Origin: Diaphorobacter nitroreducens
Lineage (GTDB): Bacteria > Pseudomonadota > Gammaproteobacteria > Burkholderiales > Burkholderiaceae_C
Assembly (NCBI GenBank): GCA_003755025.1
Contig: RJVL01000001.1
Coordinates: 682,001 to 746,000 of the forward strand
Reading direction: 5' to 3'
Length of the DNA stretch: 64,000 nt
Shown here: piece after piece, positions 8,790-17,659 of the stretch
Layout: each line of letters opens with the position of its first letter
How positions within the stretch are numbered: the first letter of the stretch is position 1
Made by a program: the position numbers and the translations under genes
The notes under the pieces: model-generated
What the model was told of the DNA's origin: nothing
The model's database searches: none
What the model saw: only the letters and a program-made list of their open reading frames with translations

Positions 8790-10472
8790 TCAGGCTCCCG
8801 CGCGGTGGCCGCGCGCGGCCGTTAGGTGTGCCGGCACGGCCGCTGGGGGCCTTGCGCTGGCGGGCGCTCGCAGCGGCCGCAGCCGGTAGGCCAGCGCCAG
8901 CAGCAACGCGCCGGTGGCGAGGAATGCCAGGTCCATGCTCGCCAAAACCCAGTCGCGGGCTGGCAGGCTGACGACCAGGTGCGCGTGCGTGGTGGCTGCG
9001 TTCAGCAGCGGCAGCAGCGCCCAGAGCGCCCCGGCCAGTGCCAGCAGGGCGCACCAGCCGCGCCGGCCCGGCGAGACGGCCGCGAGCAGCAGCGCTAGCG
9101 CCCATGCGCTGAAGAAACAGGCCAGCTCTGCATCGGCCCGCGCCGCCCAGTGCAGCGGCAGCAGCCGGTTGGCAGCGAGGTAGACCGCCAAAGCCAGCGG
9201 CAGGCCGGCCAGCGCCGCCAGGTTGAGGGTGGACACCAGCCGCTCGCCGAAGGGCAGGCGCTGGGGCTGCCCGGCATGGGGACGCCGTGCCTGCGCTTGG
9301 CGTTTGACAGTCCACAGCACCAGGCCAGTGGCGATCATCAGGCTGCCCAGCACGCCGAAGCCGAACAGGGCCCAGCGCAGGCCGGGACCTGCGAACCGTG
9401 CAAGGTGCAGGCCGTAGAGCACGCCATAGGTCTGCCGTGCCGCGCCGGCGGGGGCGGCTTCGTGCAGCAACTGGCCACTGGCGCCATCGAACCACAGGCG
9501 TTCGGGACCGTACTGCAGGCGGTCGCCGTCATGGCGCGTGACCTCCAGGCGCACATCGCCGCCGGGGTCGCGCTGCGCGCGCAGGCGCTGCACGCGCCCT
9601 CCCTGCCAGTGGGCCTGGGCCTGCTGCATGGCAGCGGCCACGGCCAGCGGTGGCAGGGGCGCGGGCGGACTGGCCTGGACGGTGCCTGCGCTGCGCGGGG
9701 CGTCTCCCTGCAGTTCTGCGAAGTAGCTGGCCGTGTCGGTGCCGCGCGCGCCGGGATACACGGCGGCAATGCCCGCCGGCAGGTACAGCGAGTGAAAGAT
9801 CATGAGTCCGCTGAAGGTGATCACCAGGTAGAACGGCAGCGCCAGCACGCCGCTGACGTTGTGCGCATCCAGCCATGCACGCTGGCCGCCCTTGGCGGGG
9901 CGAAAGGTGAAGAAGTCCTTGAAGATGCGCCGGTGCGTGACCACGCCGGTGAGCAGCGCCACGAACATCAGCAGCGTGGCCACGCCCACGATCCAGCGCC
10001 CTTGCAGCACCCAGCGGCCCTGGTGCGCAGTGCGCAACTCGAAATGGAAGCGGTAGAAGAAGTCTCCCCCCGCTGTGGCCCGTGGTGTGAGGATGTCGCC
10101 GGTGGCGGGGTGCACCAGCAGGGTCTGGAAGCGCTCGCGCGGCCCCGCGTGCCACAGCAGCGACACCTCGGGCTGGCGCTCGTCGGGCAGGCGCATGATC
10201 CACTGGGTGGCCTGCGGTGCGTGCTGCCGCAGGGTGGCCAGGGCGCGCTCGGCGACGGCTGCCGCGTCATCTGCCTTGGCGGGCGGCAAGGCCTGGAGTT
10301 CGGGGCGCATCCAGTGGTTGAACTCGGGCTTGAAATACGACAGCGTGCCCGTCACGAAGATGGCAAACAGCAGCCAGCCCAGCAGCAGCCCTGCCCAGGT
10401 GTGCAGCCAGGCCATGGCCTGGCGAAAGCCCTCGCGTGAGGGGGCGCGGGATGCATCGGCGGGCGGGCTCAT
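8790..10472 (-). CDS. PepSY-associated membrane protein (PiuB-like, iron uptake)
   Basis: A 560-residue inner-membrane protein. The first helix (LHTWAGLLLGWLLFAIFVTGTL) carries the conserved H-x-W-x-G of PepSY-associated membrane proteins. A periplasmic PepSY-like region follows (TLRQHAPQATQWIMRLPDE), then helices near WIVGVATLLMFVALLTGV, SGVLALPFYLVITFSGLMIF and LRWALFGFGVLGSLMIATG, and three extra C-terminal helices. Family members such as PiuB and FoxB are linked to reductive iron release from siderophores at the inner membrane; histidines within helices (for example in THRRIF and HNVSG) fit a haem- or metal-binding role. The ATG overlaps the DUF3649 stop (ATGA), showing translational coupling. 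Confidence 0.85.
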   Translation of the reverse strand: MSPPADASRAPSREGFRQAMAWLHTWAGLLLGWLLFAIFVTGTLSYFKPEFNHWMRPELQALPPAKADDAAAVAERALATLRQHAPQATQWIMRLPDERQPEVSLLWHAGPRERFQTLLVHPATGDILTPRATAGGDFFYRFHFELRTAHQGRWVLQGRWIVGVATLLMFVALLTGVVTHRRIFKDFFTFRPAKGGQRAWLDAHNVSGVLALPFYLVITFSGLMIFHSLYLPAGIAAVYPGARGTDTASYFAELQGDAPRSAGTVQASPPAPLPPLAVAAAMQQAQAHWQGGRVQRLRAQRDPGGDVRLEVTRHDGDRLQYGPERLWFDGASGQLLHEAAPAGAARQTYGVLYGLHLARFAGPGLRWALFGFGVLGSLMIATGLVLWTVKRQAQARRPHAGQPQRLPFGERLVSTLNLAALAGLPLALAVYLAANRLLPLHWAARADAELACFFSAWALALLLAAVSPGRRGWCALLALAGALWALLPLLNAATTHAHLVVSLPARDWVLASMDLAFLATGALLLALAYRLRPLRAPASARPPAAVPAHLTAARGHRAGA

Positions 10473-10777
10473 GCGGCACCCGTCAGCCATTGCGGCACCT
10501 GGGCGGCCAGCCCCAGCAGCATCGCAGGGCCCAGCACGCCGCACCAGGCCTGCCAGGCCGTGCGCGCAAAGAAAACCCAGGCGATGGCCAACGCATAGAC
10601 CAGCCACGCCAGCAAGGTGGCGGCCAGCACGGCGTCCACGCGGGTGCTGCGTTGTGCCAGGGCCAGCGCGGCCGCAGCCGTGAAGGCCGCCGTGAGCGCA
10701 TAGCCTCCCGCCACCGCGGCCAGTGTGCGCGAGGCCACGGCGAGCCGGTAGCGCCACAACGGTTGCGTGGGCCTCAT
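10469..10777 (-). CDS. DUF3649 small membrane protein, first gene of iron cluster
   Basis: A 102-residue protein with three or four predicted helices (AVASRTLAAVAGGYALTAAFTAAAALAL, AVLAATLLAWLVYALAIAWVFF, AWCGVLGPAMLLGLAAQV). It matches the DUF3649 pattern (R-x-L-A-A-x-x-G-G-Y), a family of unknown function often annotated as an iron transporter component. The start at 10777 was chosen because AGGAGGGA lies 6 bases upstream; the longer frame lacks such a site. It is the first gene after the Fur box, with a 5' leader of roughly 100-140 bases. Confidence 0.75.
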   Translation of the reverse strand: MRPTQPLWRYRLAVASRTLAAVAGGYALTAAFTAAAALALAQRSTRVDAVLAATLLAWLVYALAIAWVFFARTAWQAWCGVLGPAMLLGLAAQVPQWLTGAA

Positions 10778-10915
10778 CGGACTCCCTCCTGTGCCGCGAG
10801 GGAGCGGGACGGCCGCACGGCGGCCGAGGCCTCGCCGTTGAACAAGGGCGGGGCAGTGTCGAGGCACGGCGTCAAGGCGGAGCAGGCGCGGATCACGGGT
10901 TACTTAAGATATGTC

Positions 10916-10934
10916 ATGAGAACGATTCGCATTT
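10916..10934 (-). promoter_or_regulatory. Fur box upstream of the iron-uptake cluster
   Basis: On the minus strand the site reads AAATGCGAATCGTTCTCAT, a close match to the betaproteobacterial Fur operator (ATGCGAAT-x-x-TTCTCAT). It lies about 140 bases before the DUF3649 start, just upstream of a plausible -10 (TATCTT, near 10905-10910). No plus-strand gene starts here, so it should serve only the minus-strand cluster. Confidence 0.75.
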
Positions 10935-11100
10935 AAGTATAGGTGAGAAATGCCTGCGCACGTGAAGGCCGTCCGCCGTTGCGATGCGTGCGCGCGACAG
11001 GTGCCGCTGCGCGGGCACCACAGGCAGGCCCAGGCACGGCGCCGGCCTAGCCGTGCACCGCAAAACGGGCTGTAACGTTGCGAAAGCGTCCGCGTGAGCG

Positions 11101-12000
11101 TCAGCCGCGCTCAACCGGCCGGCCGGGGTCGCTGCACCATTCGCTCCAGCTGCCGGCAAACAGGGCCGTGGGACCCAGGCCCGCGATTTCCATGGCCAGC
11201 AGGTTGGGCAGGGCACTCACGCCGCTGCCGCATTGATGGACGACGGTGGCGGGGTCGCGGCCATCCAGCAGGTTGGTGAACTCGGCACGCAGCTGCTCCG
11301 GGCTTTTGAAGTGGCCGTCCGTTCCCAGGTTCAGGCCGAAGGGGCGGTTGAGTGCGCCGGGGATGTGGCCCGCCACGGGATCCAGCGGCTCCACCTCGCC
11401 CCGGTAGCGCGGTGTGGCGCGCGCGTCGACCACCGTCTGGCCGGGCTGACCCAGTTGCGCCAGCACCTCCTGCGCGCTCACCAGCCGGCGCAGCGGCGCC
11501 TGCAGCCGAAAGTGCGACTGGAAACGCGCCGGCTCGTCGCCGCTGGCCACCGCGCCGCCGGCGGCCTGCCAGGCCTGCAGCCCGCCGTCGAGCACGGCCA
11601 CGGCATCATGTCCCGCCCACTTGAGCATCCACCACAGGCGGCCGCAGTAGTTGGCGCCGTTGCGGTCGTACACCACGGCCTGCATGTCATTGGCAAAGCC
11701 GATGTCCGAGAGCCAGGTCGCAAATCGCTCGCGGTTGGGCAGCGGGTGGCGCCCGCCCGATGCGGGCTCGTCCGCCGCCGAGGCCACGACCGTGCCGCCC
11801 GCGCCGGGGGCGCCATGGCGGGCGCTCAGGTGCTTGTCCAGGTCGGCGTGGAAGGCGCCGGGGATGTGTGCCTCGCGGTATTGGCTGGCGCCCAGGGTGG
11901 GTTGGGTGAGGTCGAAGCTGCAGTCGAACACCATCAGCGGCTGGCCGCTGTGCAGGAGGGACTGCAGTTCAGGAACGGAGATCAGCGTGGTGTAGGGCAT
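11101..12000 (-). CDS. sseA: 3-mercaptopyruvate sulfurtransferase
   Basis: Transfers sulfur from 3-mercaptopyruvate to a thiol or cyanide acceptor. The 299-residue protein has two rhodanese domains; the second carries the active-site loop C-G-S-G-V-S-A with the persulfide-forming Cys257. This loop is the mercaptopyruvate type (CG[ST]GV[TS]A), not the CRKGVT loop of thiosulfate-specific rhodaneses. The first domain contains FDCSFDL and IPGAFHADLD. The start at 12000 gives the usual N-terminus (MPYTTLISVPEL); an upstream Met would add 11 unsupported residues. Followed on the same strand, after 166 bases without any gene, by the iron cluster promoter. Confidence 0.88.
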   Translation of the reverse strand: MPYTTLISVPELQSLLHSGQPLMVFDCSFDLTQPTLGASQYREAHIPGAFHADLDKHLSARHGAPGAGGTVVASAADEPASGGRHPLPNRERFATWLSDIGFANDMQAVVYDRNGANYCGRLWWMLKWAGHDAVAVLDGGLQAWQAAGGAVASGDEPARFQSHFRLQAPLRRLVSAQEVLAQLGQPGQTVVDARATPRYRGEVEPLDPVAGHIPGALNRPFGLNLGTDGHFKSPEQLRAEFTNLLDGRDPATVVHQCGSGVSALPNLLAMEIAGLGPTALFAGSWSEWCSDPGRPVERG

Positions 12001-12060
12001 GGTCGGGCTCTGTACGTATCGATCAGGCCCCATTGTCGCGGCGTTGGGCGCGCCAGCGCG

Positions 12061-12972
12061 TCAGTGTTCTTCGGCAGGCGTGTCCGGCGCGGCCCGGGCA
12101 CGCAGTACGGTGGCCGTGATGCCGCTGCCCACGATGAGCGCCATGCCCGCCCAGCCGATGAGTGGCAACTGGTCGCCGAACAGCGCCACGCCGTAGATGC
12201 TGGCGAAAACGATGCCCGAGTACTGCAGGTTGGCCACCACCAGCGTGCCGCGGGCGGTGAGGGCGCGCGAGTAGGCACGTGTCATGCACAACTGCCCGCC
12301 CGCGGCCAGCAGGCCCAGCGGCAGCAGCCACAGCGCGGGCCACCCGGGCCAGTCGGACATGCCCGTGACCAGCATGGCCGCGCCGCCGGCTACGGCCGAG
12401 CCCACGGCGAAATAGAACACGGTGCGCGTCTCGGGCTCGCCCAGGCGCGACAGCGCCACCACCTGCATGTAGGCGAACGCGGCGGTCAGGCCCGAGCACA
12501 GGCCCACCAGGCCCGCGAAGGCCTGGTTGTCGTCGATGCTGGGGCGCAGCATCATGACCACGCCCGCGAACCCGACCAGCACGGTCAGCACCAAGGTCAC
12601 TTGCAACGGCGGGCGCGGCTGCGCGCTGGAGGGGCGCCAGGCGAGCAACGCGCCGCCGATCAGGAAGGCGGCGATCCACACGCTGCTCATGTAGTTGAGC
12701 GTCATCGCCGTGGGCAGGGGCAGGTAGGCGATCGCGTAGAACCAAGCGCCTAGCGATGTCACGCCAATCAGGCTGCGCCAGGCGTGCATGCCGGGGTAGC
12801 GTGTGGCCAGCGCCACCTTTTGCGAGCGTGCCAGCGCCCAGAGGATGGCCATGCCGATGAAGCCGCGGTAGCAGACCAGCTCGGCCGCGTTGAAGTAGGC
12901 CGAGGCCATCTTCACGCAGACCCCCATGCTTGCGAACAGGAACGCCGCCAACACCATCCAGAGCGCTTGCAT
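12061..12972 (-). CDS. DMT-superfamily (EamA) transporter
   Basis: A 303-residue integral membrane protein with ten predicted helices arranged as two EamA repeats. The first starts WMVLAAFLFASMGVCVKMAS and the second near VGLCSGLTAAFAYMQVVAL. Such proteins export or exchange small metabolites; the substrate cannot be told from sequence. It ends 60 bases before sseA, which could be co-transcribed. Upstream lies a perfect palindromic repeat with a T-run that should end transcription from the Rieske gene, so this gene probably has its own start of transcription in the short interval. Confidence 0.82.
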   Translation of the reverse strand: MQALWMVLAAFLFASMGVCVKMASAYFNAAELVCYRGFIGMAILWALARSQKVALATRYPGMHAWRSLIGVTSLGAWFYAIAYLPLPTAMTLNYMSSVWIAAFLIGGALLAWRPSSAQPRPPLQVTLVLTVLVGFAGVVMMLRPSIDDNQAFAGLVGLCSGLTAAFAYMQVVALSRLGEPETRTVFYFAVGSAVAGGAAMLVTGMSDWPGWPALWLLPLGLLAAGGQLCMTRAYSRALTARGTLVVANLQYSGIVFASIYGVALFGDQLPLIGWAGMALIVGSGITATVLRARAAPDTPAEEH

Positions 12973-12996
12973 GGAAAACCTATGGGTATGAATAAA

Positions 12997-13037
12997 AATA
13001 GCTGCCAGCGCTTGTGTATCAAGCGCTGGCAGCTATT
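12997..13037. repeat. Dispersed palindrome, copy 2 (perfect, type copy)
   Basis: AATAGCTGCCAGCGCTTG, a 5-base loop (TGTAT), and the exact reverse complement: an 18-bp perfect stem. On the minus strand it is followed by TTTTTATT, so it can terminate transcription of the Rieske gene. It ends 25 bases before the transporter start codon. Confidence 0.92.
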
Positions 13038-13069
13038 GTAATGGTAGCGTGGGGCGGCGGTGTGGGGCC

Positions 13070-14209
13070 TTAGCCGCGGGACACGGCGGCACCCATGCGA
13101 CCGCGGTACCACTCGTGGAAGTGCTGCATGCCGTCCTCCATGGGGCTCTGGTAGGGGCCGACCTCGTTGTCGCCGCGTTCCATCAGGGCCTTGCGGCCCG
13201 CGTCCATGCGCTCGGCGATCTCGTCATCCTCGATGCAGGTTTCCATGTAGGCCGCACGCTGCGCCTCGACGAACTCGCGCTCGAAGGCGACGATTTCCTC
13301 GGGGTAGTAGAACTCCACCATGTTCAGCGTCTTGTCCACACCGATCGGGTGCAGCGTGCTGACGGTGAGCACGTGCGGATACCACTCCACCATGATGTGC
13401 GGGTAGTAGGTCAGCCAGATCGCGCCGCGCTCGGGCATCTTGCCTTCGCGGTACTTCAGCAGCACCTCGTGCCACTTCTTGTACACGTCGGAGCCCGGCT
13501 TGCCGAACGTGGAAGCCACCCCCACGGTTTGCACGGAGTATTCCTTCTGGAACTCCCACTTCAGGTCGTCACAGGTGACGAAGTTGCCCAGGCCCGGATG
13601 GAACGGACCCACGTGGTAGTCCTCCAGGTAGACCTCGATGAAGGTCTTCCAGTTGTAGTTGCACTCGTGCAGTTCCACATGGTCGAGCGCATAGCCCTCG
13701 AACGACAGCTCACGCTGCGTGCCCATGCCGGCCAGGTCGGCGGCGATGTCGCGACCGTTGTCCTCGAACAGCAGGCCGTTCCATTCGCGCAGCTTGTAGT
13801 TGTTGAGATTCAGGCAGGGGTCGTGCGCGAAATGCGGCGCGCCCAACAGCTCGCCGCTGGTGGAATACGTCCAGCGGTGAATCGGGCAGACGATGTTGCC
13901 GCCCGCATGGCCCTTGCCTTGGGCCTGCAGGTTGCCGCGGCCCTTGAGCATCACTGCCTGGCGGTGCCGGCAGACGTTGGAGATCAGCTCCACCTGCCCC
14001 TGGGCATTGCGCACGAGGGCGCGGCCCTCCTTTTCCTGGGGCAGCGCGAAGTAGTCGCCCACCTCGGGGACGGCGAGTTGGTGCCCCACGTAGCGGGGCC
14101 CTCGCTGGAAGATCGTCTCCAGTTCGCGCTGCAGCAGCGCTTCGTCGAAATAGCTGGAAACTGGTAGTTGGCTTGCGGCCTGCTGCAGTTGAAGACTTAA
14201 ATCAGACAT
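13070..14209 (-). CDS. Rieske non-haem iron oxygenase, alpha subunit
   Basis: Catalytic component of an aromatic-ring or related hydroxylating oxygenase (379 residues). The N-terminal Rieske [2Fe-2S] centre is complete, with Cys80-x-His82 (VCRHRQ) and Cys108-x2-His111 (CPIHRW). The C-terminal catalytic domain has the mononuclear iron motif around His199 and His204 (LEDYHVGPFH), with Asp197 placed as the bridging acidic residue. The N-terminus is shorter than in multi-subunit dioxygenases. No small subunit, ferredoxin or reductase gene lies nearby, so the electron donor is encoded elsewhere. The substrate is unknown. The gene is divergent from xseB and has a structured leader. Confidence 0.83.
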   Translation of the reverse strand: MSDLSLQLQQAASQLPVSSYFDEALLQRELETIFQRGPRYVGHQLAVPEVGDYFALPQEKEGRALVRNAQGQVELISNVCRHRQAVMLKGRGNLQAQGKGHAGGNIVCPIHRWTYSTSGELLGAPHFAHDPCLNLNNYKLREWNGLLFEDNGRDIAADLAGMGTQRELSFEGYALDHVELHECNYNWKTFIEVYLEDYHVGPFHPGLGNFVTCDDLKWEFQKEYSVQTVGVASTFGKPGSDVYKKWHEVLLKYREGKMPERGAIWLTYYPHIMVEWYPHVLTVSTLHPIGVDKTLNMVEFYYPEEIVAFEREFVEAQRAAYMETCIEDDEIAERMDAGRKALMERGDNEVGPYQSPMEDGMQHFHEWYRGRMGAAVSRG

Positions 14210-14264
14210 GGGTGACCTGACCTAAAGACTCCCCACAGGGAGGGTGCGCGTGCGCACGGGGCTA

Positions 14265-14309
14265 TAGAAAAAACGAAACCGGCCCAGGGAAGTACTCCAT
14301 AGCCGGTTC
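14265..14309 (-). terminator. Possible attenuator hairpin in Rieske gene leader
   Basis: On the minus strand AACCGGC and GCCGGTT (arms at 14302-14308 and 14277-14283) enclose an 18-base loop that can itself pair, followed by TTTCGTTTTTTC. It lies about 60 bases upstream of the Rieske start codon. A second GC palindrome (GTGCGCGTGCGCAC) and a small CTCCC/GGGAG hairpin lie between it and the gene. The remainder of the 306-base gap (14210-14515) shows no gene. Confidence 0.45.
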
Positions 14310-14515
14310 GTAGTGAAGGAATGGGATTATAGGTGGTGGGGTTATTTCCGCGGCGGGTGTACGTGTATTGCGCGCGCCTAGCAAGCCGCGTGCGGCGTCC
14401 GGGGCGGCGATCTCCCGCCGGCCGCGGGGGCATCCCCGCGGCCTTCGCCGGGCAGGCGCGGGGCCCTGCGCCTAAAATTGGCCGTTTTCACTTGCGCCCT
14501 TGGCGCTCCGTCTCC

Positions 14516-14761
14516 ATGGCCAAGGCCCCCGCCGCCCCTTCATCCACCCAGCCCGATCCCGTCAGCTACGAAGCCGCACTGGAAGAGCTTGAGCAGCTCG
14601 TGGGCCGCATCGAGTCAGGCCAGCTGCCGCTGGACCAGATGCTGGCGGGCTACCAGCGGGGCGCGGTGCTGCTGAACTTCTGCCGCGCGCGCCTGGACGC
14701 GGTACAGGACCAGATCAAGGTGCTGGACGAAGGCACGCTGCAGCCATGGACGCAGGAGTGA
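14516..14761 (+). CDS. xseB: Exodeoxyribonuclease VII small subunit
   Basis: Small, helical subunit that assembles with XseA to form exonuclease VII, which degrades single-stranded DNA. The 81-residue product has the family core [24 protein letters not shown] followed by a second helix ending in [15 protein letters not shown]. The start at 14516 ([10 protein letters not shown]) gives the usual length; the frame runs open further upstream without family similarity. It is the first gene of the xseB-ispA-dxs set, an arrangement conserved in proteobacteria. xseA is not in the window. Confidence 0.93.
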   Translation: MAKAPAAPSSTQPDPVSYEAALEELEQLVGRIESGQLPLDQMLAGYQRGAVLLNFCRARLDAVQDQIKVLDEGTLQPWTQE

Positions 14762-14769
14762 CGCCCGCC

Positions 14770-15666
14770 ATGTCCGCCGTACCTGTGTTCGATTTCGATG
14801 GCTGGATGCGCGCGCAGCTTGCGCGGGTCGAGGACGCCCTGTCCCACTGGGTGTGCCCCGATGCGCCCGCAGGCCTGGGCGAGGCCATGCGCTATGCCGT
14901 GCTGGATGGCGGCAAGCGCCTGCGCCCGCTGCTGGTGCTGGCCGCTTGCGAGGCCGTCGGCGGAAACGCGCAGGCCGCCCTGCGCGCCGCCTGCGCGGTG
15001 GAGCTGATCCACGCCTATTCGCTGGTGCATGACGACATGCCCTGCATGGACAACGATGTGATGCGCCGCGGCAAGCCCACGGTGCATGTGCGCTTTGGCG
15101 AAGCGCGTGCACTGCTGGCGGGCGACGCACTGCAGGCGCTGGCGTTTGAGCTGCTCACACCCGAGGAGGGGGTACCGCCGGCCATGCAGGCGCGGCTGTG
15201 CCGTGAGTTGGCCCGCGCCGCAGGTGCCGACGGCATGGCCGGCGGGCAGGCCATCGACTTGGCCAGCGTGGGCCTGCAGCTGTCTGAAGACCAGTTGCGT
15301 CAGATGCACCGCCTGAAGACGGGTGCGCTGCTGCAGGCCAGCGTGGTGATGGGCGCGGTCTGCGGCCAGACCCCGGAGGGCACGCTGCGCGCGCTGAGCG
15401 ACTACGGCGCAGCCATGGGCCTGGCCTTCCAGGTGGTGGACGACGTGCTGGACGTGACGCAGGACTCCGCCACACTGGGCAAGACCGCCGGCAAGGACGC
15501 CGCGAGCGACAAGCCGACCTATGTCTCGCTGATGGGGCTGGAGGCCGCGCGCGCGCATGCCGAAGCCCTGCGCGCGCAGGCACTGGCGGCGTTGGCCGCC
15601 AGCGGCCTGACCGACACGCGGGCGTTGGCGGCGTTGGCCGACATGGTGGTGCGCCGTTCGCATTGA
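14770..15666 (+). CDS. ispA: Farnesyl/geranyl diphosphate synthase
   Basis: Condenses isopentenyl diphosphate with allylic diphosphates to give farnesyl diphosphate. Both aspartate-rich motifs are present: the first in LVHDDMPCMDNDVMRRG, the second in FQVVDDVLDVTQD. Other marks are GGKRLRP near residue 45 and GKDAASDKPTYVSLMG near the C-terminus. An ATG at 14746 in the same frame overlaps xseB, but the better site is 14770 because AGGAG lies 12 bases before it; that gives 298 residues, the usual length. It overlaps or nearly abuts xseB and precedes dxs, so precursor synthesis and chain elongation are co-expressed. Confidence 0.93.
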   Translation: MSAVPVFDFDGWMRAQLARVEDALSHWVCPDAPAGLGEAMRYAVLDGGKRLRPLLVLAACEAVGGNAQAALRAACAVELIHAYSLVHDDMPCMDNDVMRRGKPTVHVRFGEARALLAGDALQALAFELLTPEEGVPPAMQARLCRELARAAGADGMAGGQAIDLASVGLQLSEDQLRQMHRLKTGALLQASVVMGAVCGQTPEGTLRALSDYGAAMGLAFQVVDDVLDVTQDSATLGKTAGKDAASDKPTYVSLMGLEAARAHAEALRAQALAALAASGLTDTRALAALADMVVRRSH

Positions 15667-15710
15667 TGATGGACAAGGCTGCGCATGGCGGGGCTGGTGT
15701 CTTTTTATGA

Positions 15711-15760
15711 ATCAAATTGGCCTCTAGCGCTTGTTCATCAAGCGCTAGCAGCTACTAAAA
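15711..15760. repeat. Dispersed palindrome, copy 3, directly upstream of dxs
   Basis: Core CTAGCGCTTG-TTCAT-CAAGCGCTAG with the family flanks (AAATTGGC on one side, AGCTACTAAAAA on the other). It fills most of the ispA-dxs gap and ends about 10-20 bases before the dxs ATG, where no clear Shine-Dalgarno is visible. Confidence 0.88.
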
Positions 15761-15769
15761 ACATAGCAT

Positions 15770-17659
15770 ATGTCCACGACGAACTATCCGCTGCTTGAGC
15801 GCGTGAACGATCCCGCCGACCTGCGCCGGCTGCCCCGTGCCGAGCTCAAGGCACTGGCTACGGAGCTGCGCGCCTTCGTGCTGGAGAGCGTGTCCAAGAC
15901 CGGCGGGCATCTGTCGTCCAACCTGGGCACGGTGGAGTTGACCGTGGCGCTGCACGCCGTGTTCGACACGCCGCGCGACCGGCTGGTGTGGGACGTGGGC
16001 CACCAGACCTACCCGCACAAAATCCTGACCGGGCGGCGCGACCGCATGCCCTCGCTGCGCCAGCTGGGCGGCCTGTCGGGCTTTCCGCAGCGCGCCGAGA
16101 GCGAATACGACACCTTTGGCACCGCGCACTCGTCCACCAGCATTTCCGCGGCGCTGGGCATGGCGCTGGCGGCCAAGCAGCGCGGCGACGAACGCCGCTG
16201 TGTAGCCATCATCGGCGACGGCGCCATGACCGCCGGCATGGCCTTCGAGGCGCTGAATAACGCCGGCGTGGCCGACGCCAACCTGCTGGTCATCCTGAAC
16301 GACAACGACATGAGCATCAGCCCGCCCGTGGGTGCACTGAACCGCTACCTGGCGCAGCTCATGAGCGGACAGTTCTACGCCAAGGCACGCGACGTGGGCA
16401 AGAGCGTGCTCAAGAACGCGCCGCCGCTGCTGGAGCTGGCCAAGCGCCTGGAGCAGCAGGCCAAGGGCATGGTGGTGCCGGCCACGCTGTTCGAGAAGTT
16501 CGGCTTCAACTACATCGGCCCCATTGACGGGCACGACCTGGACTCGCTGATTCCTACGCTGGAAAACATCCGCGGTCTCAAGGGCCCGCAGTTCCTGCAC
16601 GTAGTCACCAAGAAGGGCCAGGGCTACAAGCTGGCCGAGGCCGACCCGGTGGCCTACCACGGCCCGGGCAAGTTCGACCCGCGTGTGGGCCTGGTGAAAC
16701 CGGCCACGCCGCCCAAGCAGACCTTCACGCAGGTCTTTGGCCAGTGGCTGTGCGACATGGCCGAGAAGGACGAGCGCCTGGTGGGCATCACGCCCGCCAT
16801 GCGCGAGGGGTCGGGCATGGTGGAGTTCCACCAGCGCTTTCCCGAGCGCTACTACGACGTGGGCATCGCCGAGCAGCACGCCGTGACCTTTGCCGCCGGT
16901 ATGGCGTGCGAGGGGGTGAAGCCGGTGGTGGCGATCTACTCGACCTTCCTGCAGCGCGCCTATGACCAGCTCATCCACGACGTGGCGCTGCAGAACCTGC
17001 CCGTGGTGTTTGCCCTGGACCGTGCGGGCCTGGTGGGTGCGGACGGCGCCACGCACGCCGGCGCGTATGACATCGCCTTCGTGCGCTGCATTCCCAACAT
17101 GAGCATGGCCTGCCCGGCCGACGAGCGCGAATGCCGCCAACTGCTCACCACCGCCTACGAGCAAGACCACCCTGTGGCCGTGCGTTACCCGCGCGGCGCG
17201 GGCGTGGGCGTGGCGCCGCTGCCCGATCTGGAGGGGCTGCCCTTCGGCAAGGGCGAGGTGCGCCGCAAGGGCCGGCGCATTGCGATCCTGGCTTTCGGCA
17301 CGCTGCTGTACCCGGCGCTGCAGGCGGCAGAAGCGCTGGACGCCACGGTGGTCAACATGCGCTGGGCCAAGCCACTGGATACGCAGCTGCTGCTTCAGGT
17401 GGCAGCGGAGCACGATGCGCTGGTCACCGTCGAGGAGGGCTGCATCATGGGCGGCGCCGGCAGTGCCGTGGCCGAGGCGCTGGCCGCCGCAGGCGTGCAG
17501 CGCCCCTTGCTGCAACTGGGCCTGCCCGACGCGTTCATCGAGCATGGCGACCCGGCCAAGCTGCTGGCCCTGCAGGGGCTGGACGCCGCTGGCATGCAGC
17601 GCTCCATCACCGAGCGCTTCGGCGCATTGCCGGGCGAGCAGGCGCTGGCAGCGGCCTGA
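15770..17659 (+). CDS. dxs: 1-Deoxy-D-xylulose-5-phosphate synthase
   Basis: First enzyme of the non-mevalonate isoprenoid pathway; condenses pyruvate and glyceraldehyde 3-phosphate using thiamine diphosphate. The 629-residue protein has the N-terminal TPP domain ([16 protein letters not shown], then the Mg-binding [18 protein letters not shown]), a transketolase-like pyrimidine-binding domain with catalytic Glu368 in [14 protein letters not shown], and a C-terminal domain ([16 protein letters not shown]). The length is full. It is the third gene of the xseB-ispA-dxs set; a palindromic repeat stands in front of its start codon. A 271-base gap without genes follows. Confidence 0.96.
   Translation: MSTTNYPLLERVNDPADLRRLPRAELKALATELRAFVLESVSKTGGHLSSNLGTVELTVALHAVFDTPRDRLVWDVGHQTYPHKILTGRRDRMPSLRQLGGLSGFPQRAESEYDTFGTAHSSTSISAALGMALAAKQRGDERRCVAIIGDGAMTAGMAFEALNNAGVADANLLVILNDNDMSISPPVGALNRYLAQLMSGQFYAKARDVGKSVLKNAPPLLELAKRLEQQAKGMVVPATLFEKFGFNYIGPIDGHDLDSLIPTLENIRGLKGPQFLHVVTKKGQGYKLAEADPVAYHGPGKFDPRVGLVKPATPPKQTFTQVFGQWLCDMAEKDERLVGITPAMREGSGMVEFHQRFPERYYDVGIAEQHAVTFAAGMACEGVKPVVAIYSTFLQRAYDQLIHDVALQNLPVVFALDRAGLVGADGATHAGAYDIAFVRCIPNMSMACPADERECRQLLTTAYEQDHPVAVRYPRGAGVGVAPLPDLEGLPFGKGEVRRKGRRIAILAFGTLLYPALQAAEALDATVVNMRWAKPLDTQLLLQVAAEHDALVTVEEGCIMGGAGSAVAEALAAAGVQRPLLQLGLPDAFIEHGDPAKLLALQGLDAAGMQRSITERFGALPGEQALAAA

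Noticed and set aside
14746-14769. ATG at 14746 as the ispA start
   Set aside because: A better ribosome site serves the ATG at 14770, and the family length agrees with the later start.
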